Part shown: positions 7,094-15,290 of the stretch, piece after piece
How positions within the stretch are numbered: position 1 is the first letter of the stretch
Layout of the letters: each line of letters starts with the position of its first letter
Assembly (NCBI GenBank): GCA_947631315.1
Contig: CANRLA010000003.1
Coordinates: 1 to 32,750, forward strand
Direction: 5' to 3'
Length of the DNA: 32,750 nucleotides
From: an uncultured Clostridia bacterium
GTDB lineage: Bacteria > Bacillota > Clostridia > TANB77 > CAG-508
Position numbers and translations under genes: made by a program
Notes under the pieces: model-generated
What the model saw: the letters and a program-made list of their open reading frames with translations, nothing else
Told to the model about the DNA's origin: nothing
Databases searched by the model: none

Positions 7094-7897
7094 ATGAAAA
7101 ATAATTCAAAAAAATCGTTTCGTAAAATCGTTTATATTGTACTAATTATAATTGCTGTTCTTTCCGTTGTTTACATTATAAAATATTTCTATGATTATTA
7201 CACTTCTAAGAATCAAAGTAATCTACTAAATGAAGTTACAATTTCAGAGCAAACTAATTTTCTAATTGAAAATAATTTGCAAGAGTCAACCACTGAACCT
7301 ATTAAGTCTGAAAGAATTTTAAAATTGGAAGAACTAAAAAAGCAAAATGATGATATTATTGGTTGGGTTGAAATTGAAAATACTGACATTAATTACCCTG
7401 TCTTACAATCCGAAGACAATGATTTTTATATGAATCATAATTATAAAGGTGAGTTTTCTACTGCTGGTGCAATTTTTTTGGACAAAGATTATAACTGGAG
7501 TATTCCTAGTAGCAACCTTCTTATATATGGTCACAATATGAAAAATAGCACAATGTTTCAAAATTTACTAAATTATAATAGTATAGATTATTATTATGAG
7601 CATCCTATTATAAGATTTACCACCTTGCAAGAAGATGCCCAATATGAAATTATTGGTGCATTTTATTCTAAGGTATATTTTAAAACTGATACCAATGTTT
7701 TTAAGTATTATAAATTTATAAATGCTAAAAATGAAGATGAATATAACAGTTACATTCAAAATGTAAAAAAAGCTTCTTTATACGATACAGGAATAAGTGC
7801 TCAATATGGCGAACAATTAATTACTTTATCAACTTGTTCTTATCATACTGCTGATGGAAGGTTTGTTGTAGTTGGCAGAAAGAAAGTAGTTGAATAA
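7094..7897 (+). CDS. srtB: Class B sortase
   Basis: A 267-aa membrane-bound transpeptidase. One N-terminal transmembrane helix (about residues 11-32) is followed by a linker, then the sortase fold from about residue 75. The catalytic residues are visible: His147 in IYGHNMKNS, Cys248 in TLSTCSYH and Arg256 in DGRFVVVGR. IIGWVEIENTDINYPVLQSEDNDFY and the long segment between His and Cys are typical of class B. It should cleave a sorting motif between Thr and Gly and attach the protein to peptidoglycan. It lies 218 bp after a protein with a TPKTG tail, its likely substrate. The ribosome-binding site AAAGGGGA is about 13 bases from the ATG, longer than usual, so translation may be weak. I am sure of the class, not of the substrate range. 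Confidence 0.93.
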   Translation: MKNNSKKSFRKIVYIVLIIIAVLSVVYIIKYFYDYYTSKNQSNLLNEVTISEQTNFLIENNLQESTTEPIKSERILKLEELKKQNDDIIGWVEIENTDINYPVLQSEDNDFYMNHNYKGEFSTAGAIFLDKDYNWSIPSSNLLIYGHNMKNSTMFQNLLNYNSIDYYYEHPIIRFTTLQEDAQYEIIGAFYSKVYFKTDTNVFKYYKFINAKNEDEYNSYIQNVKKASLYDTGISAQYGEQLITLSTCSYHTADGRFVVVGRKKVVE

Positions 7898-7960
7898 TAA
7901 TTTAATTAATTTATTTTAATTAAATATTATTAAAAAGCAATTTATTTTGTAAAACATTAA

Positions 7961-7990
7961 AGCTCCTCCCTGATTATTCAAGGAGGAGCC
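7961..7990. terminator. Terminator between convergent genes
   Basis: GCTCCTCC (7962-7969) pairs with GGAGGAGC (7982-7989). The minus-strand side continues TTTAATGTTTT and the plus-strand stem is preceded by A-rich sequence, so it can end the cohesin operon on the minus strand and perhaps the sortase transcript from the other side. Confidence 0.7.
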
Positions 7991-8089
7991 TCATTGGTAA
8001 AAATTTAAAGTTTACACAAAGAATCTTATATTTTTTTATATTATTTTTATCTTAGCTTACTTTTATTATTTTTCTAAAATTCATTGTTT

Positions 8090-8998
8090 TTAATCTCTTT
8101 TTACTGTTTCTTTTTTATTTAGCAACTTAATTCTAACTAATAAGGTTATTGAAACTAATGCAAATATACTAATTAATATAAATGTTAAAATATCTATATC
8201 ACCTGTTTGTGGTAAAATGCCTGGTCTAACATCATCTTTTTTAGCATCATTTATATTAGTACTACTTCCGTTTTGATTTGCATTATTGCTACTTCCATTG
8301 TTTCCACCATTCTGACTTTCATCATTTTGGCTTCCACCATTTTGACCTTCGGCATTTTCGCCTTCGCCATTTTGACTTTCGCCATTTTGGTTTCCATCGT
8401 TTTGGCTTTCGCCGTTTTGATTTTCGTCATTTTGACTTCCACCATTTCCACCATTTCCATCATTTTCATCATGATTTCCGCTGTTTCCATCGTCATCGCT
8501 TCCTACTTTTTCTTGTATTGTTACTTTAACAGAAGCATCACTAGTTGCTATATCTGAAACTGCATTTGATCCTGAAAAATTAGTTAATTTAATTGTTGTT
8601 TCTCCTAATGCTGCATTTTCTTTTACTTTTAATTTAATTTTTCCTATATCTTGTGCTGTATTTACCACTTGACAGTCTTTAGTAGTACCTATAATTATTT
8701 TATTTTGATAAAATGGTTCATCCCATTTTTCAGTTCCTTCTGACACATCATATTCAAATATTGAAGAATCAAATTCTATATTAGATTTATAAGCTCCAAT
8801 ACCTTTTTCACCACTCTCTACAGATATATCGCTTAATGAAATAGTTAAAGTAAGTTCATCTCCTATGTGAACCTGAGAATGATTTGCACTTAAGCTTACT
8901 TTGTAGCTATCGTTTGCTGCTTTTACATTTGTACTAAGTGCTAGCATTGTAATTAATACTATAGCAATTACATTTATTCTCCTTATAATATTTTTCAT
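8090..8998 (-). CDS. Wall-anchored cohesin-like scaffold protein (LPQTG)
   Basis: A 302-aa protein. It has a signal peptide (cleavage near VKAAN, about residue 28). Residues about 30-160 have the cohesin pattern: YKVSLSANHSQVHIGDELTL, ISLSDIS, SNIEFDSSIFEYD, then DIGKIKLKVKENAALGETTI. A flexible linker (about 165-250) of repeated Asn-Gly-Gln/Glu/Asp-Ser units follows, then LPQTG at 262-266, a hydrophobic helix and a basic tail for sortase anchoring. Type I cohesins bind dockerins through calcium-dependent contacts. The gene upstream, 34 bp away and surely cotranscribed, encodes a C-terminal dockerin, so this is likely its docking site. AGGAGAG precedes the ATG. Other cohesin-like adhesion folds are possible, but the dockerin neighbour favours this call. 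Confidence 0.82.
   Translation of the reverse strand: MKNIIRRINVIAIVLITMLALSTNVKAANDSYKVSLSANHSQVHIGDELTLTISLSDISVESGEKGIGAYKSNIEFDSSIFEYDVSEGTEKWDEPFYQNKIIIGTTKDCQVVNTAQDIGKIKLKVKENAALGETTIKLTNFSGSNAVSDIATSDASVKVTIQEKVGSDDDGNSGNHDENDGNGGNGGSQNDENQNGESQNDGNQNGESQNGEGENAEGQNGGSQNDESQNGGNNGSSNNANQNGSSTNINDAKKDDVRPGILPQTGDIDILTFILISIFALVSITLLVRIKLLNKKETVKRD
8270..8485 (-). repeat. Tandem-repeat DNA encoding the cohesin protein linker
   Basis: Imperfect direct repeats of about 15-18 bp (plus-strand reading CATTTTGACTTTC/CATTTTGGCTTCC) encode the QNGES/QNDE/GGN linker. Such repeats expand and shrink by slippage, so linker length probably varies among strains. Confidence 0.7.
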
Positions 8999-9032
8999 TT
9001 TTCTCTCCTATCCATTTGATTAATTTTATAAT

Positions 9033-12000
9033 TTAGTTATTTTTTCCTTGTGTTATTACTAATCTTTTTAATAATAATAAGTCTGTTACTGTAATTTCGC
9101 CATCTTTGTTTATGTCTGCTGCTATAAATTGATCATCTTTTAAAATCCAATCTTCATTTGTTCCTGCTACTAAATGTCTTGTCACTTGTAATATATCTGT
9201 TTCTGAAATCTCTCCATCTTTATTGGTATCTCCTAAGATATTTTCATCAGTTTCTCCTGGAGTTTTAATCCAATCAACATTAGCTACAGCTGTCCCTTGA
9301 TTTCCTGCTTCATCTTCAAATTCAAATGTGAAAGTTCCATTCTTTGTGAATGTATAGTTTCTAGCCATATTGTTATTTGTAATAATTATGTTTTCACTTT
9401 CATTTGCTAAGCTAACTGTTACTGGCTCTTCTGTTTCTTCTTGAATACTATATACAACTTCAGCTGTTGGTGCTGTTTTGTCTATCCAGCTAACCTTTGC
9501 TGTATGCTCTTTTATGTCTGAATCGTCAGCGTCATTAGCATCTTTATATCTGAATGTAAATTCATTATTTTCATTAAATGTATATGCTTTAGAATCGTGA
9601 TTTACTATTGCAACTTTCATGCTCTCTACTTCTTCTTCTGCGTTTGCATTTTGGTTAATCATGTATGGGTTAATTGTTGCAACTACATTTTTGTTTGTTG
9701 TTCTTGTTATATCATAAGATATATCACTTGCTATTATATTTCCATCTTCAAGATAATCTGCTTTTATAGATTTGTAAGCTATGTTGCTTGCTTTATCAAG
9801 AAGTTTAAATTGATAATTTCCACTTTCTTCAAATGTATATTCTAATGGGTTTGCTTTTACTTGTTTTAATCCTCTCATTGCTTCTTCTGCATCATCAGGT
9901 ATATCTTGAGCACTTATGCTAACTCCATTTTTGTCAAGATATTCTTCGCCTTTTACTTCACCGTTTTCCATTGTTGTTACATAATATCCAACATCTTCTG
10001 CTTTTCCTGTTGTATTTGTATATATTATTCTTGTGATTATTCCTTCTTCATTTAATTCTTCTACTTTATAAATATTTCCTGAAGCATTTAAGTAAGAAAT
10101 TTTATTAACTTTTCCATCATTTACTTCAACATAGTTTATCTTTTTATCTTCATTATCTAATAAGTAAACATCTTCACTTATGCTATCTAGTAAGATACGT
10201 AATTTTTTATTTCCATCTAATTTATAATTAACATCTGCTGTTGGTCCGTTTGTGTCTATCCAGTCTACCTTAGCATAAGCTGTGCCTTTATTTCCGTTCT
10301 TGTCTTCAAATTCAAATGTGAAGTCTGTATTTTCTTTAAATATATAAGTATCGCTTCCGTTATTATTTGTTATTGTAATTTCTGTACTTGGATTAACAAG
10401 TTTTGCTATTACATAGTCTTTCGTTAATTCTCTAGTACTATATTCTATTTCTGCTGTTGGTTTTGTTCTGTCAATTTTTGTTGTATCTTCATATAGATTT
10501 ATCATTGCTATTGATGCGAACATATCGTATGTTTCTAATCTTAATCTGACATATTTTGCTTTAACACTATCATCAAAATCTATTGTTCTTAATGCAATAT
10601 TCTTTTCAAAGTCTTCACTTTTCTTAACTTCTGTCCATTCTTTTCCGTCCATGCTTACTAATATTGTTGCATTTTTTATGTAATCTGGGTCATTATCTTT
10701 ATATTTTGTTTGTATAAATTCTACTGCTGATATATATTTTGGATAGTTTAATTCAACTGTAATATATGTGTCTACATTATTTTTTATAATATCTTCAGCA
10801 AAGTTTGTGTGCCATAATGTATGTATGTTTCCATCTATTGCATTTGGTGCATAATATGGTCTCTTACTATCAAGTGATTGAGTTGAATATCCTGTTCTTT
10901 CTTCATCTTCAGTCTTATTGTCCGGATAATCTTTAATTGATAAGTTTGAAACACTTATATATTTTCTATTCTCAGGTTGATTATCCTCAGTAAATTCATA
11001 TACTTCTGATGGTGCACTTGCAAGTTTATTTCCTGTAGGTGTTTGTCTTACTTGTAGTGTTTTATTTCCAGTTAAATCAGGTGAAGATGTTTTAAATGAT
11101 TTCCAGTTATCACCTTCTTTATAACGCCATTGTGTTTTTTCTATATCTATACCAATTAGACGATTTTCTAGGTCGTTAGCATATAAATTAGTTGGTAAAG
11201 TTTGCTCTTCTATCTCTATTTTGTATATATTTGCTTCTGAATAATCAGTTCCAACTATATGAACATATATGTCATTTTCTGCTGTAATACTGTTAACTTC
11301 GTCTTTGCTAAGTTTTAATTTATGTTCTGCATCTGCATCAAATGATACTTCTTTCCATTTACTCTTATCATCTATAGTGTCTTTTCCACTTAAGTTGTAG
11401 TCCCAACGAACACCGGTACCATCAAAACGACTTGATAATACTATTTTTTCTGCATCTACTCCGTCAAATGAGAAGCTTGCAAGTGATGTGTCTGTTTGAC
11501 CTAATAAGAAGTTTGCTACTGTTCTTGTTATTCCTGGTTGATATACTTTATATGTTGCAGGATCTTTCGCTGTGTCGTCACTTAAGTTCTTTCCTTGTGT
11601 TAATAAGTCTGTTTCTAAAAGTGTAAATCTAAATGAATAATCTACTGTTTTGATTTTTCCTTCAATTTGGTCTAATAAGTTTTTCATTGGTAGTGGATAT
11701 GGCATTAATGCATTTCCTAATTCTACTGCTAATTCATAGTAGTCTTTGTCCGCTTTCGCTAGACTTCCTTCGTATGCATTATATGTATTTATTAATCCCC
11801 ACCAAGCATCTATATTAATTTTTTGTACTTTTAATGCTTCTCTATAGATTTCTTCTTGTTTCTTTAAGTCACCTTTATATATATCTGCTGTCATCATAAT
11901 TTTTTCAGCTTTTTCATAATTTGCATAATCATTTATAGCTTCTTGTGATAACATCATATATGTTGCAGCCCAGCCACTAACATAAGAATCGTTACCCCAT

Positions 12001-13775
12001 CCTAAAGGCATTCTTGTTTGCATCTTTTCACTAGCTCCTGATTGAGCCCATCCTGATACGTCATTGTCCATTGACCAGTAACCTTTTCCATTTGCATCTT
12101 TTCTATAGTAAATGATTGCTGCGTGTCCTGGTTGACTTATAACTGATGCTGGAGTACCATGTGCTGCACGGATATGGCAACCTAATTTTGATATACCACC
12201 ACAAACTGCTCCTGTTCCATATGAGTTTCTCATACTCATCCATGCTTTATATACTTTGTCCACTACTGTTCCATCTTCTTTTACATCTCCTGTATATGAT
12301 ACATGGTATTCGCTGAATATTCCTTCAAATAATTTATCCCATTCAGCCATTTTCTTTTCAGGGTCATGGAAAATTGGATTATCAAAGTTTGGCCATACAT
12401 AAGCAATATATGTATGAGGTTGTAAATATTTTTCTGGATTTTCGTCTTTATGTTCATCTATTCTTTTTTGTGTATAAGCATTGAACCACTCTAATTCTTC
12501 ATCATCTGTAATGTTATTCATTACATAACGCATTTCTTCAACTTTTAATGCTTCAAACCATTGTCCTTGGTCTTGAGTTTCACTTACTTTGAATTTTCCT
12601 CCGTCATATAATTTCTTATATATTGCATAACGATTTACAGAATCTGATCTATTTGCAGGGTGGTCAATTTGAGCCCAATATCCAACTTTTGTTGCATGAG
12701 TTAATGAAAGTGAAATTGCCATCTTTCTATAAACATCACCTTTTGTTAAGCTTGGTTCCCATGGGTTGTTTGTTAGCTCTGTTTTATCAAAATCTTCATG
12801 ATAAGCATTGTAAAGTCTTGTAAGTTCTTTTATTGAATTATAGTAACTTCCGCCATCAGGTTCTCCACCTAATACATACAAGCGAAGAGTTTTTAAATCA
12901 TTCATTAACCATCTAACAGTTTCTTTATATTGTTCATCTTGTTTAACTATTGCTTGTAAAAGGTCATAACCTACTGCATTTACAAATGTTCTTTGTAATA
13001 AAGTTTGTTCATAATCATTTATTTGTTGTTCTAAAGTTTTGTCTTTTAATTCATTATCATATTGTTCTACTGTTTTAATAAAATCAGCATCTTCCATTGT
13101 AGGTTCTTCATATCCATCTTTATATAATCTCGGATTTGCATAAACAGCATGGTCTGAAGAATTGCTTCCAATACAATCACATTCTAATTTTAAATATTTT
13201 GCACCTGTAACATCTATTGTTAATTTTTCCGCATTTTTATCTCCTTTTAATGCGTTTGGATTTTCTGATGTTTTTAGTGTCCAGTTTTGTTTATCATCAG
13301 ATGTGTATATTTTGAATTTAACACCATTTCCTTGATTTCCACGACTTTCATCAATACCAACATATGTACTGAATTTATCAAATCCATAATCACCAATATC
13401 ATATACTAGTGTTGAATTTGCGTGCGCAGAAATTCCTTTTAAAAAGTATGTTTTTTCTCCATCTATTAATAAAGTGATTAGTCCATGGTTATATTTTGTT
13501 TCTAAGTTACTGTCTAATGTAATACTTCCCCATCCTACTTTTGAATCTTCTTTAATATATTCAATGTCAGATAAATATTTGCTCATCTCATTAGAAACTG
13601 TTGCTGCTAGATATTTACCTTCCTTTTCACTTAATGTTGTTGTCTCAGATTTTTGACTGATATTTAAGTATTGAGCACAGACTTTAATTGAAAAAAATAA
13701 AATAAAAAATAAAATAGAACTAGCAACTAGTTTGTTCAAAATTTTTTCTGTTTTAAATTTTAATTTGTTTTTCAC
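9033..13775 (-). CDS. Secreted NPCBM / transglutaminase-like / F5/8C / Ig-like protein with C-terminal dockerin
   Basis: A 1580-aa protein with a signal peptide (about residues 1-35). An NPCBM-like carbohydrate-binding module spans about 65-220 (GISAHANSTLVYDIGDYGFD). A largely helical region (about 230-640) holds a transglutaminase/cysteine-protease core with candidate triad Cys525 (GAVCGGISK), His551 (PGHAAIIYY) and Asp570 or Asp572 (YWSMDNDVSGW). An F5/8C discoidin module follows (about 935-1097), then Ig-like units ending KVDWID/KVSWID/NVDWIK (about 1105-1505). At 1513-1575 is a type I dockerin with two calcium loops, GDTNKDGEISETD and ADINKDGEITVTD. The start is a GTG at 13775 with GGGGG seven bases upstream. 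It is first in an operon with the cohesin gene. Substrate unknown; acting on surface glycoprotein or wall peptide is inference. Confidence 0.87.
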   Translation of the reverse strand: MKNKLKFKTEKILNKLVASSILFFILFFSIKVCAQYLNISQKSETTTLSEKEGKYLAATVSNEMSKYLSDIEYIKEDSKVGWGSITLDSNLETKYNHGLITLLIDGEKTYFLKGISAHANSTLVYDIGDYGFDKFSTYVGIDESRGNQGNGVKFKIYTSDDKQNWTLKTSENPNALKGDKNAEKLTIDVTGAKYLKLECDCIGSNSSDHAVYANPRLYKDGYEEPTMEDADFIKTVEQYDNELKDKTLEQQINDYEQTLLQRTFVNAVGYDLLQAIVKQDEQYKETVRWLMNDLKTLRLYVLGGEPDGGSYYNSIKELTRLYNAYHEDFDKTELTNNPWEPSLTKGDVYRKMAISLSLTHATKVGYWAQIDHPANRSDSVNRYAIYKKLYDGGKFKVSETQDQGQWFEALKVEEMRYVMNNITDDEELEWFNAYTQKRIDEHKDENPEKYLQPHTYIAYVWPNFDNPIFHDPEKKMAEWDKLFEGIFSEYHVSYTGDVKEDGTVVDKVYKAWMSMRNSYGTGAVCGGISKLGCHIRAAHGTPASVISQPGHAAIIYYRKDANGKGYWSMDNDVSGWAQSGASEKMQTRMPLGWGNDSYVSGWAATYMMLSQEAINDYANYEKAEKIMMTADIYKGDLKKQEEIYREALKVQKINIDAWWGLINTYNAYEGSLAKADKDYYELAVELGNALMPYPLPMKNLLDQIEGKIKTVDYSFRFTLLETDLLTQGKNLSDDTAKDPATYKVYQPGITRTVANFLLGQTDTSLASFSFDGVDAEKIVLSSRFDGTGVRWDYNLSGKDTIDDKSKWKEVSFDADAEHKLKLSKDEVNSITAENDIYVHIVGTDYSEANIYKIEIEEQTLPTNLYANDLENRLIGIDIEKTQWRYKEGDNWKSFKTSSPDLTGNKTLQVRQTPTGNKLASAPSEVYEFTEDNQPENRKYISVSNLSIKDYPDNKTEDEERTGYSTQSLDSKRPYYAPNAIDGNIHTLWHTNFAEDIIKNNVDTYITVELNYPKYISAVEFIQTKYKDNDPDYIKNATILVSMDGKEWTEVKKSEDFEKNIALRTIDFDDSVKAKYVRLRLETYDMFASIAMINLYEDTTKIDRTKPTAEIEYSTRELTKDYVIAKLVNPSTEITITNNNGSDTYIFKENTDFTFEFEDKNGNKGTAYAKVDWIDTNGPTADVNYKLDGNKKLRILLDSISEDVYLLDNEDKKINYVEVNDGKVNKISYLNASGNIYKVEELNEEGIITRIIYTNTTGKAEDVGYYVTTMENGEVKGEEYLDKNGVSISAQDIPDDAEEAMRGLKQVKANPLEYTFEESGNYQFKLLDKASNIAYKSIKADYLEDGNIIASDISYDITRTTNKNVVATINPYMINQNANAEEEVESMKVAIVNHDSKAYTFNENNEFTFRYKDANDADDSDIKEHTAKVSWIDKTAPTAEVVYSIQEETEEPVTVSLANESENIIITNNNMARNYTFTKNGTFTFEFEDEAGNQGTAVANVDWIKTPGETDENILGDTNKDGEISETDILQVTRHLVAGTNEDWILKDDQFIAADINKDGEITVTDLLLLKRLVITQGKNN

Positions 13776-13812
13776 AACAAAACCCCCTTTATATGATAAT
13801 ATTATTATATAA

Positions 13813-13841
13813 ATTATAACATATTTTAGTATTTGTGTAAA
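13813..13841 (-). promoter_or_regulatory. Promoter of the dockerin-cohesin operon
   Basis: Minus-strand TTTACA at 13841-13836 and TATAAT at 13818-13813, spacer 17 bp, with a TG one base before the -10. It lies about 45 bp from the nearest IS30 end, so the insertion left the core promoter intact but may have displaced upstream control DNA. Confidence 0.82.
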
Positions 13842-13922
13842 TATTTTTTACTAATCTTGTTGTTGTTTAGCAAATTTTTATTTGAATTTCCGTTTTTTAT
13901 TAAAAACCTGATATAAGTGTGG

Positions 13923-13931
13923 TGATATAAT
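13923..13931 (+). promoter_or_regulatory. Extended -10 promoter of the transposase
   Basis: TGATATAAT (TG-N-TATAAT) lies 35 bp before the transposase ATG, inside the left end of the element. No good -35 is visible, as is common for extended -10 promoters. Confidence 0.55.
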
Positions 13932-13965
13932 ATTAATATGTTTTCTTATGATGAAAGGAAAAATT

Positions 13966-15093
13966 ATGAAAAAATGGAAACATATTAATTTTGAACAAAG
14001 GAAAACTATTGTATCAGGTATTACTCATAATAAAAAATTATGTGAAATTGCAACTATCTTGAATCTAGACCCAACTTCTATTTCTAAAGAAGTTAAAAGA
14101 AATCGTACTTTATCTAAATATGGTAGGACTTCTCAAGAATGCCCTTTATTATCTAGATGGCCTTACGTTTGTACTAATTGTAATAAAAAATATACATCTT
14201 GTCATTTTAACCAATATAGATATGATTCTAAGGTTGCTCAAAATAATGCAGATTGCAATCTAATTAACTCTAGAAAAGGTATTGATATTTCTTCTGAAGA
14301 CTTTAAAGAACTAGATCTTATTATTAAAAATGGTGTTGATAACAATAAATCAATTTACCAAATTAAAATTGAAAATTCTGATAAAGTAACAAAATCATTA
14401 ACTACTTTATACAGATATATTGATAAAGGTTATTTAACAACTAAGAAAATTGATTTACCTTTTGCTGTAACTTACAAAAAAAGAAAATATAAAAGTAAGT
14501 ACAACTACTCTGACAATATAATAGACAGAAGTAATCATACTTACCTTGATTATCTTGCATACATACATAATCACCCAAATTCGTATGTATGGCAATTAGA
14601 CTTTCTTGGTTCAATTAAGAAAGACTCTAAGTCTATTTTAACACTTTCTTTACCTAATTTGCAATTCTCTATCATTGAAATAATAAATCTTCCCAATTCT
14701 TCTAAAGTCGTTTCATTCTTTGACTACATTGAAAATAAAATTGGAACAGATGCTTTCTTAGATTTATTCCCTGTTATTCTTACTGATAGAGATCCTTGTT
14801 TTAATGACTATGATGGCATTTGTTTTTCAAAAAATACTGGCGAAGAAAGATGCAAGTTATTTTATTGCGACCCTTATGTGTCAAATCAAAAGCCAAATGT
14901 TGAGAACATTAATAAACAATTAAGAAAATTTTTTCCTAAGGGAAAATCTGTTGATAATTATACATCTAAAGACATAAAAGAAAAGAATTTTATACTTTTA
15001 GATACTCCTCTTAAATCTTTAGATTCATTTACACCAAAACAAGCTTTTATAAAAGTATTTAGTGAAGAATTATTTAATAACTTATTAAAATAA
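13966..15093 (+). CDS. IS30-family transposase
   Basis: A 375-aa protein. The N-terminal helix-turn-helix (INFEQRKTIVSGI...LCEIATILNLDPTSISKEVKRN) is typical of IS30. A Cys-rich stretch follows (CTNCNKKYTSC, about 69-79). The DDE core shows Asp212 in WQLDFLGS, Asp274 in LTDRDPCF and Glu313 in KPNVENINKQLRKFFPKG, the last motif a family hallmark. ATG 13966 is chosen because GAAAGG lies seven bases upstream; the ATGs at 13948 and 13951 lack a site. The frame appears intact with all three acidic residues, so the element may still be active. Its base composition resembles that of the neighbours. Confidence 0.93.
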   Translation: MKKWKHINFEQRKTIVSGITHNKKLCEIATILNLDPTSISKEVKRNRTLSKYGRTSQECPLLSRWPYVCTNCNKKYTSCHFNQYRYDSKVAQNNADCNLINSRKGIDISSEDFKELDLIIKNGVDNNKSIYQIKIENSDKVTKSLTTLYRYIDKGYLTTKKIDLPFAVTYKKRKYKSKYNYSDNIIDRSNHTYLDYLAYIHNHPNSYVWQLDFLGSIKKDSKSILTLSLPNLQFSIIEIINLPNSSKVVSFFDYIENKIGTDAFLDLFPVILTDRDPCFNDYDGICFSKNTGEERCKLFYCDPYVSNQKPNVENINKQLRKFFPKGKSVDNYTSKDIKEKNFILLDTPLKSLDSFTPKQAFIKVFSEELFNNLLK

Positions 15094-15144
15094 TTCAAAT
15101 TAATTATAATCATAAGAAAACATATAAACTGAAATAAGTCTGAA

Positions 15145-15233
15145 AAAACGGAAATAAAGCCGTTTATTTGTCATGCTTATTTTTCTATATTTTAATTAAA
15201 ATTTAATATTTTTTTCAGCTTTATTTCCGTTTT
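15145..15233. repeat. 16-bp inverted repeat formed by the IS right end and an extra end-like copy
   Basis: AAAACGGAAATAAAGC at 15145-15160 is perfectly complementary to 15218-15233, with 57 bp between. The right copy continues in a way resembling the IS left end (ATTTCCGTTTT, then TTAAAAACTG). This may be a remnant of a second element copy. Lying after the PBP gene, the foldback may also act as its transcript end. The rest of 15094-15290 holds no gene. Confidence 0.6.
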
Positions 15234-15290
15234 ATTACTTAAAAACTGTAATAAATCTGAATAATGCAAAAACCTTTTATTTTCCGGAAA

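Larger units (their letters stand above)
13886..15155 (+). mobile_element. IS30-family insertion sequence
   Basis: About 1270 bp with one transposase gene. The outer ends match as inverted repeats: ATTTCCGTTTTTT at 13886-13898 and its complement at 15143-15155. A second pair lies inside: ATATGTTTTCTTATGAT at 13936-13952 and its complement at 15109-15125. The sequence between the two repeats differs in length on the two sides (37 bp versus 17 bp). No convincing target-site duplication was seen, so the exact boundaries may be off by a few bases. It sits between the dockerin operon and the dcw cluster. Confidence 0.75.

Noticed and set aside
8273..8557. Open frames opposite and out of frame with the cohesin linker, including a His/Phe-rich one
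   Set aside because: They arise from the tandem-repeat DNA of the linker; they have no ribosome-binding site and contain only low-complexity residues.
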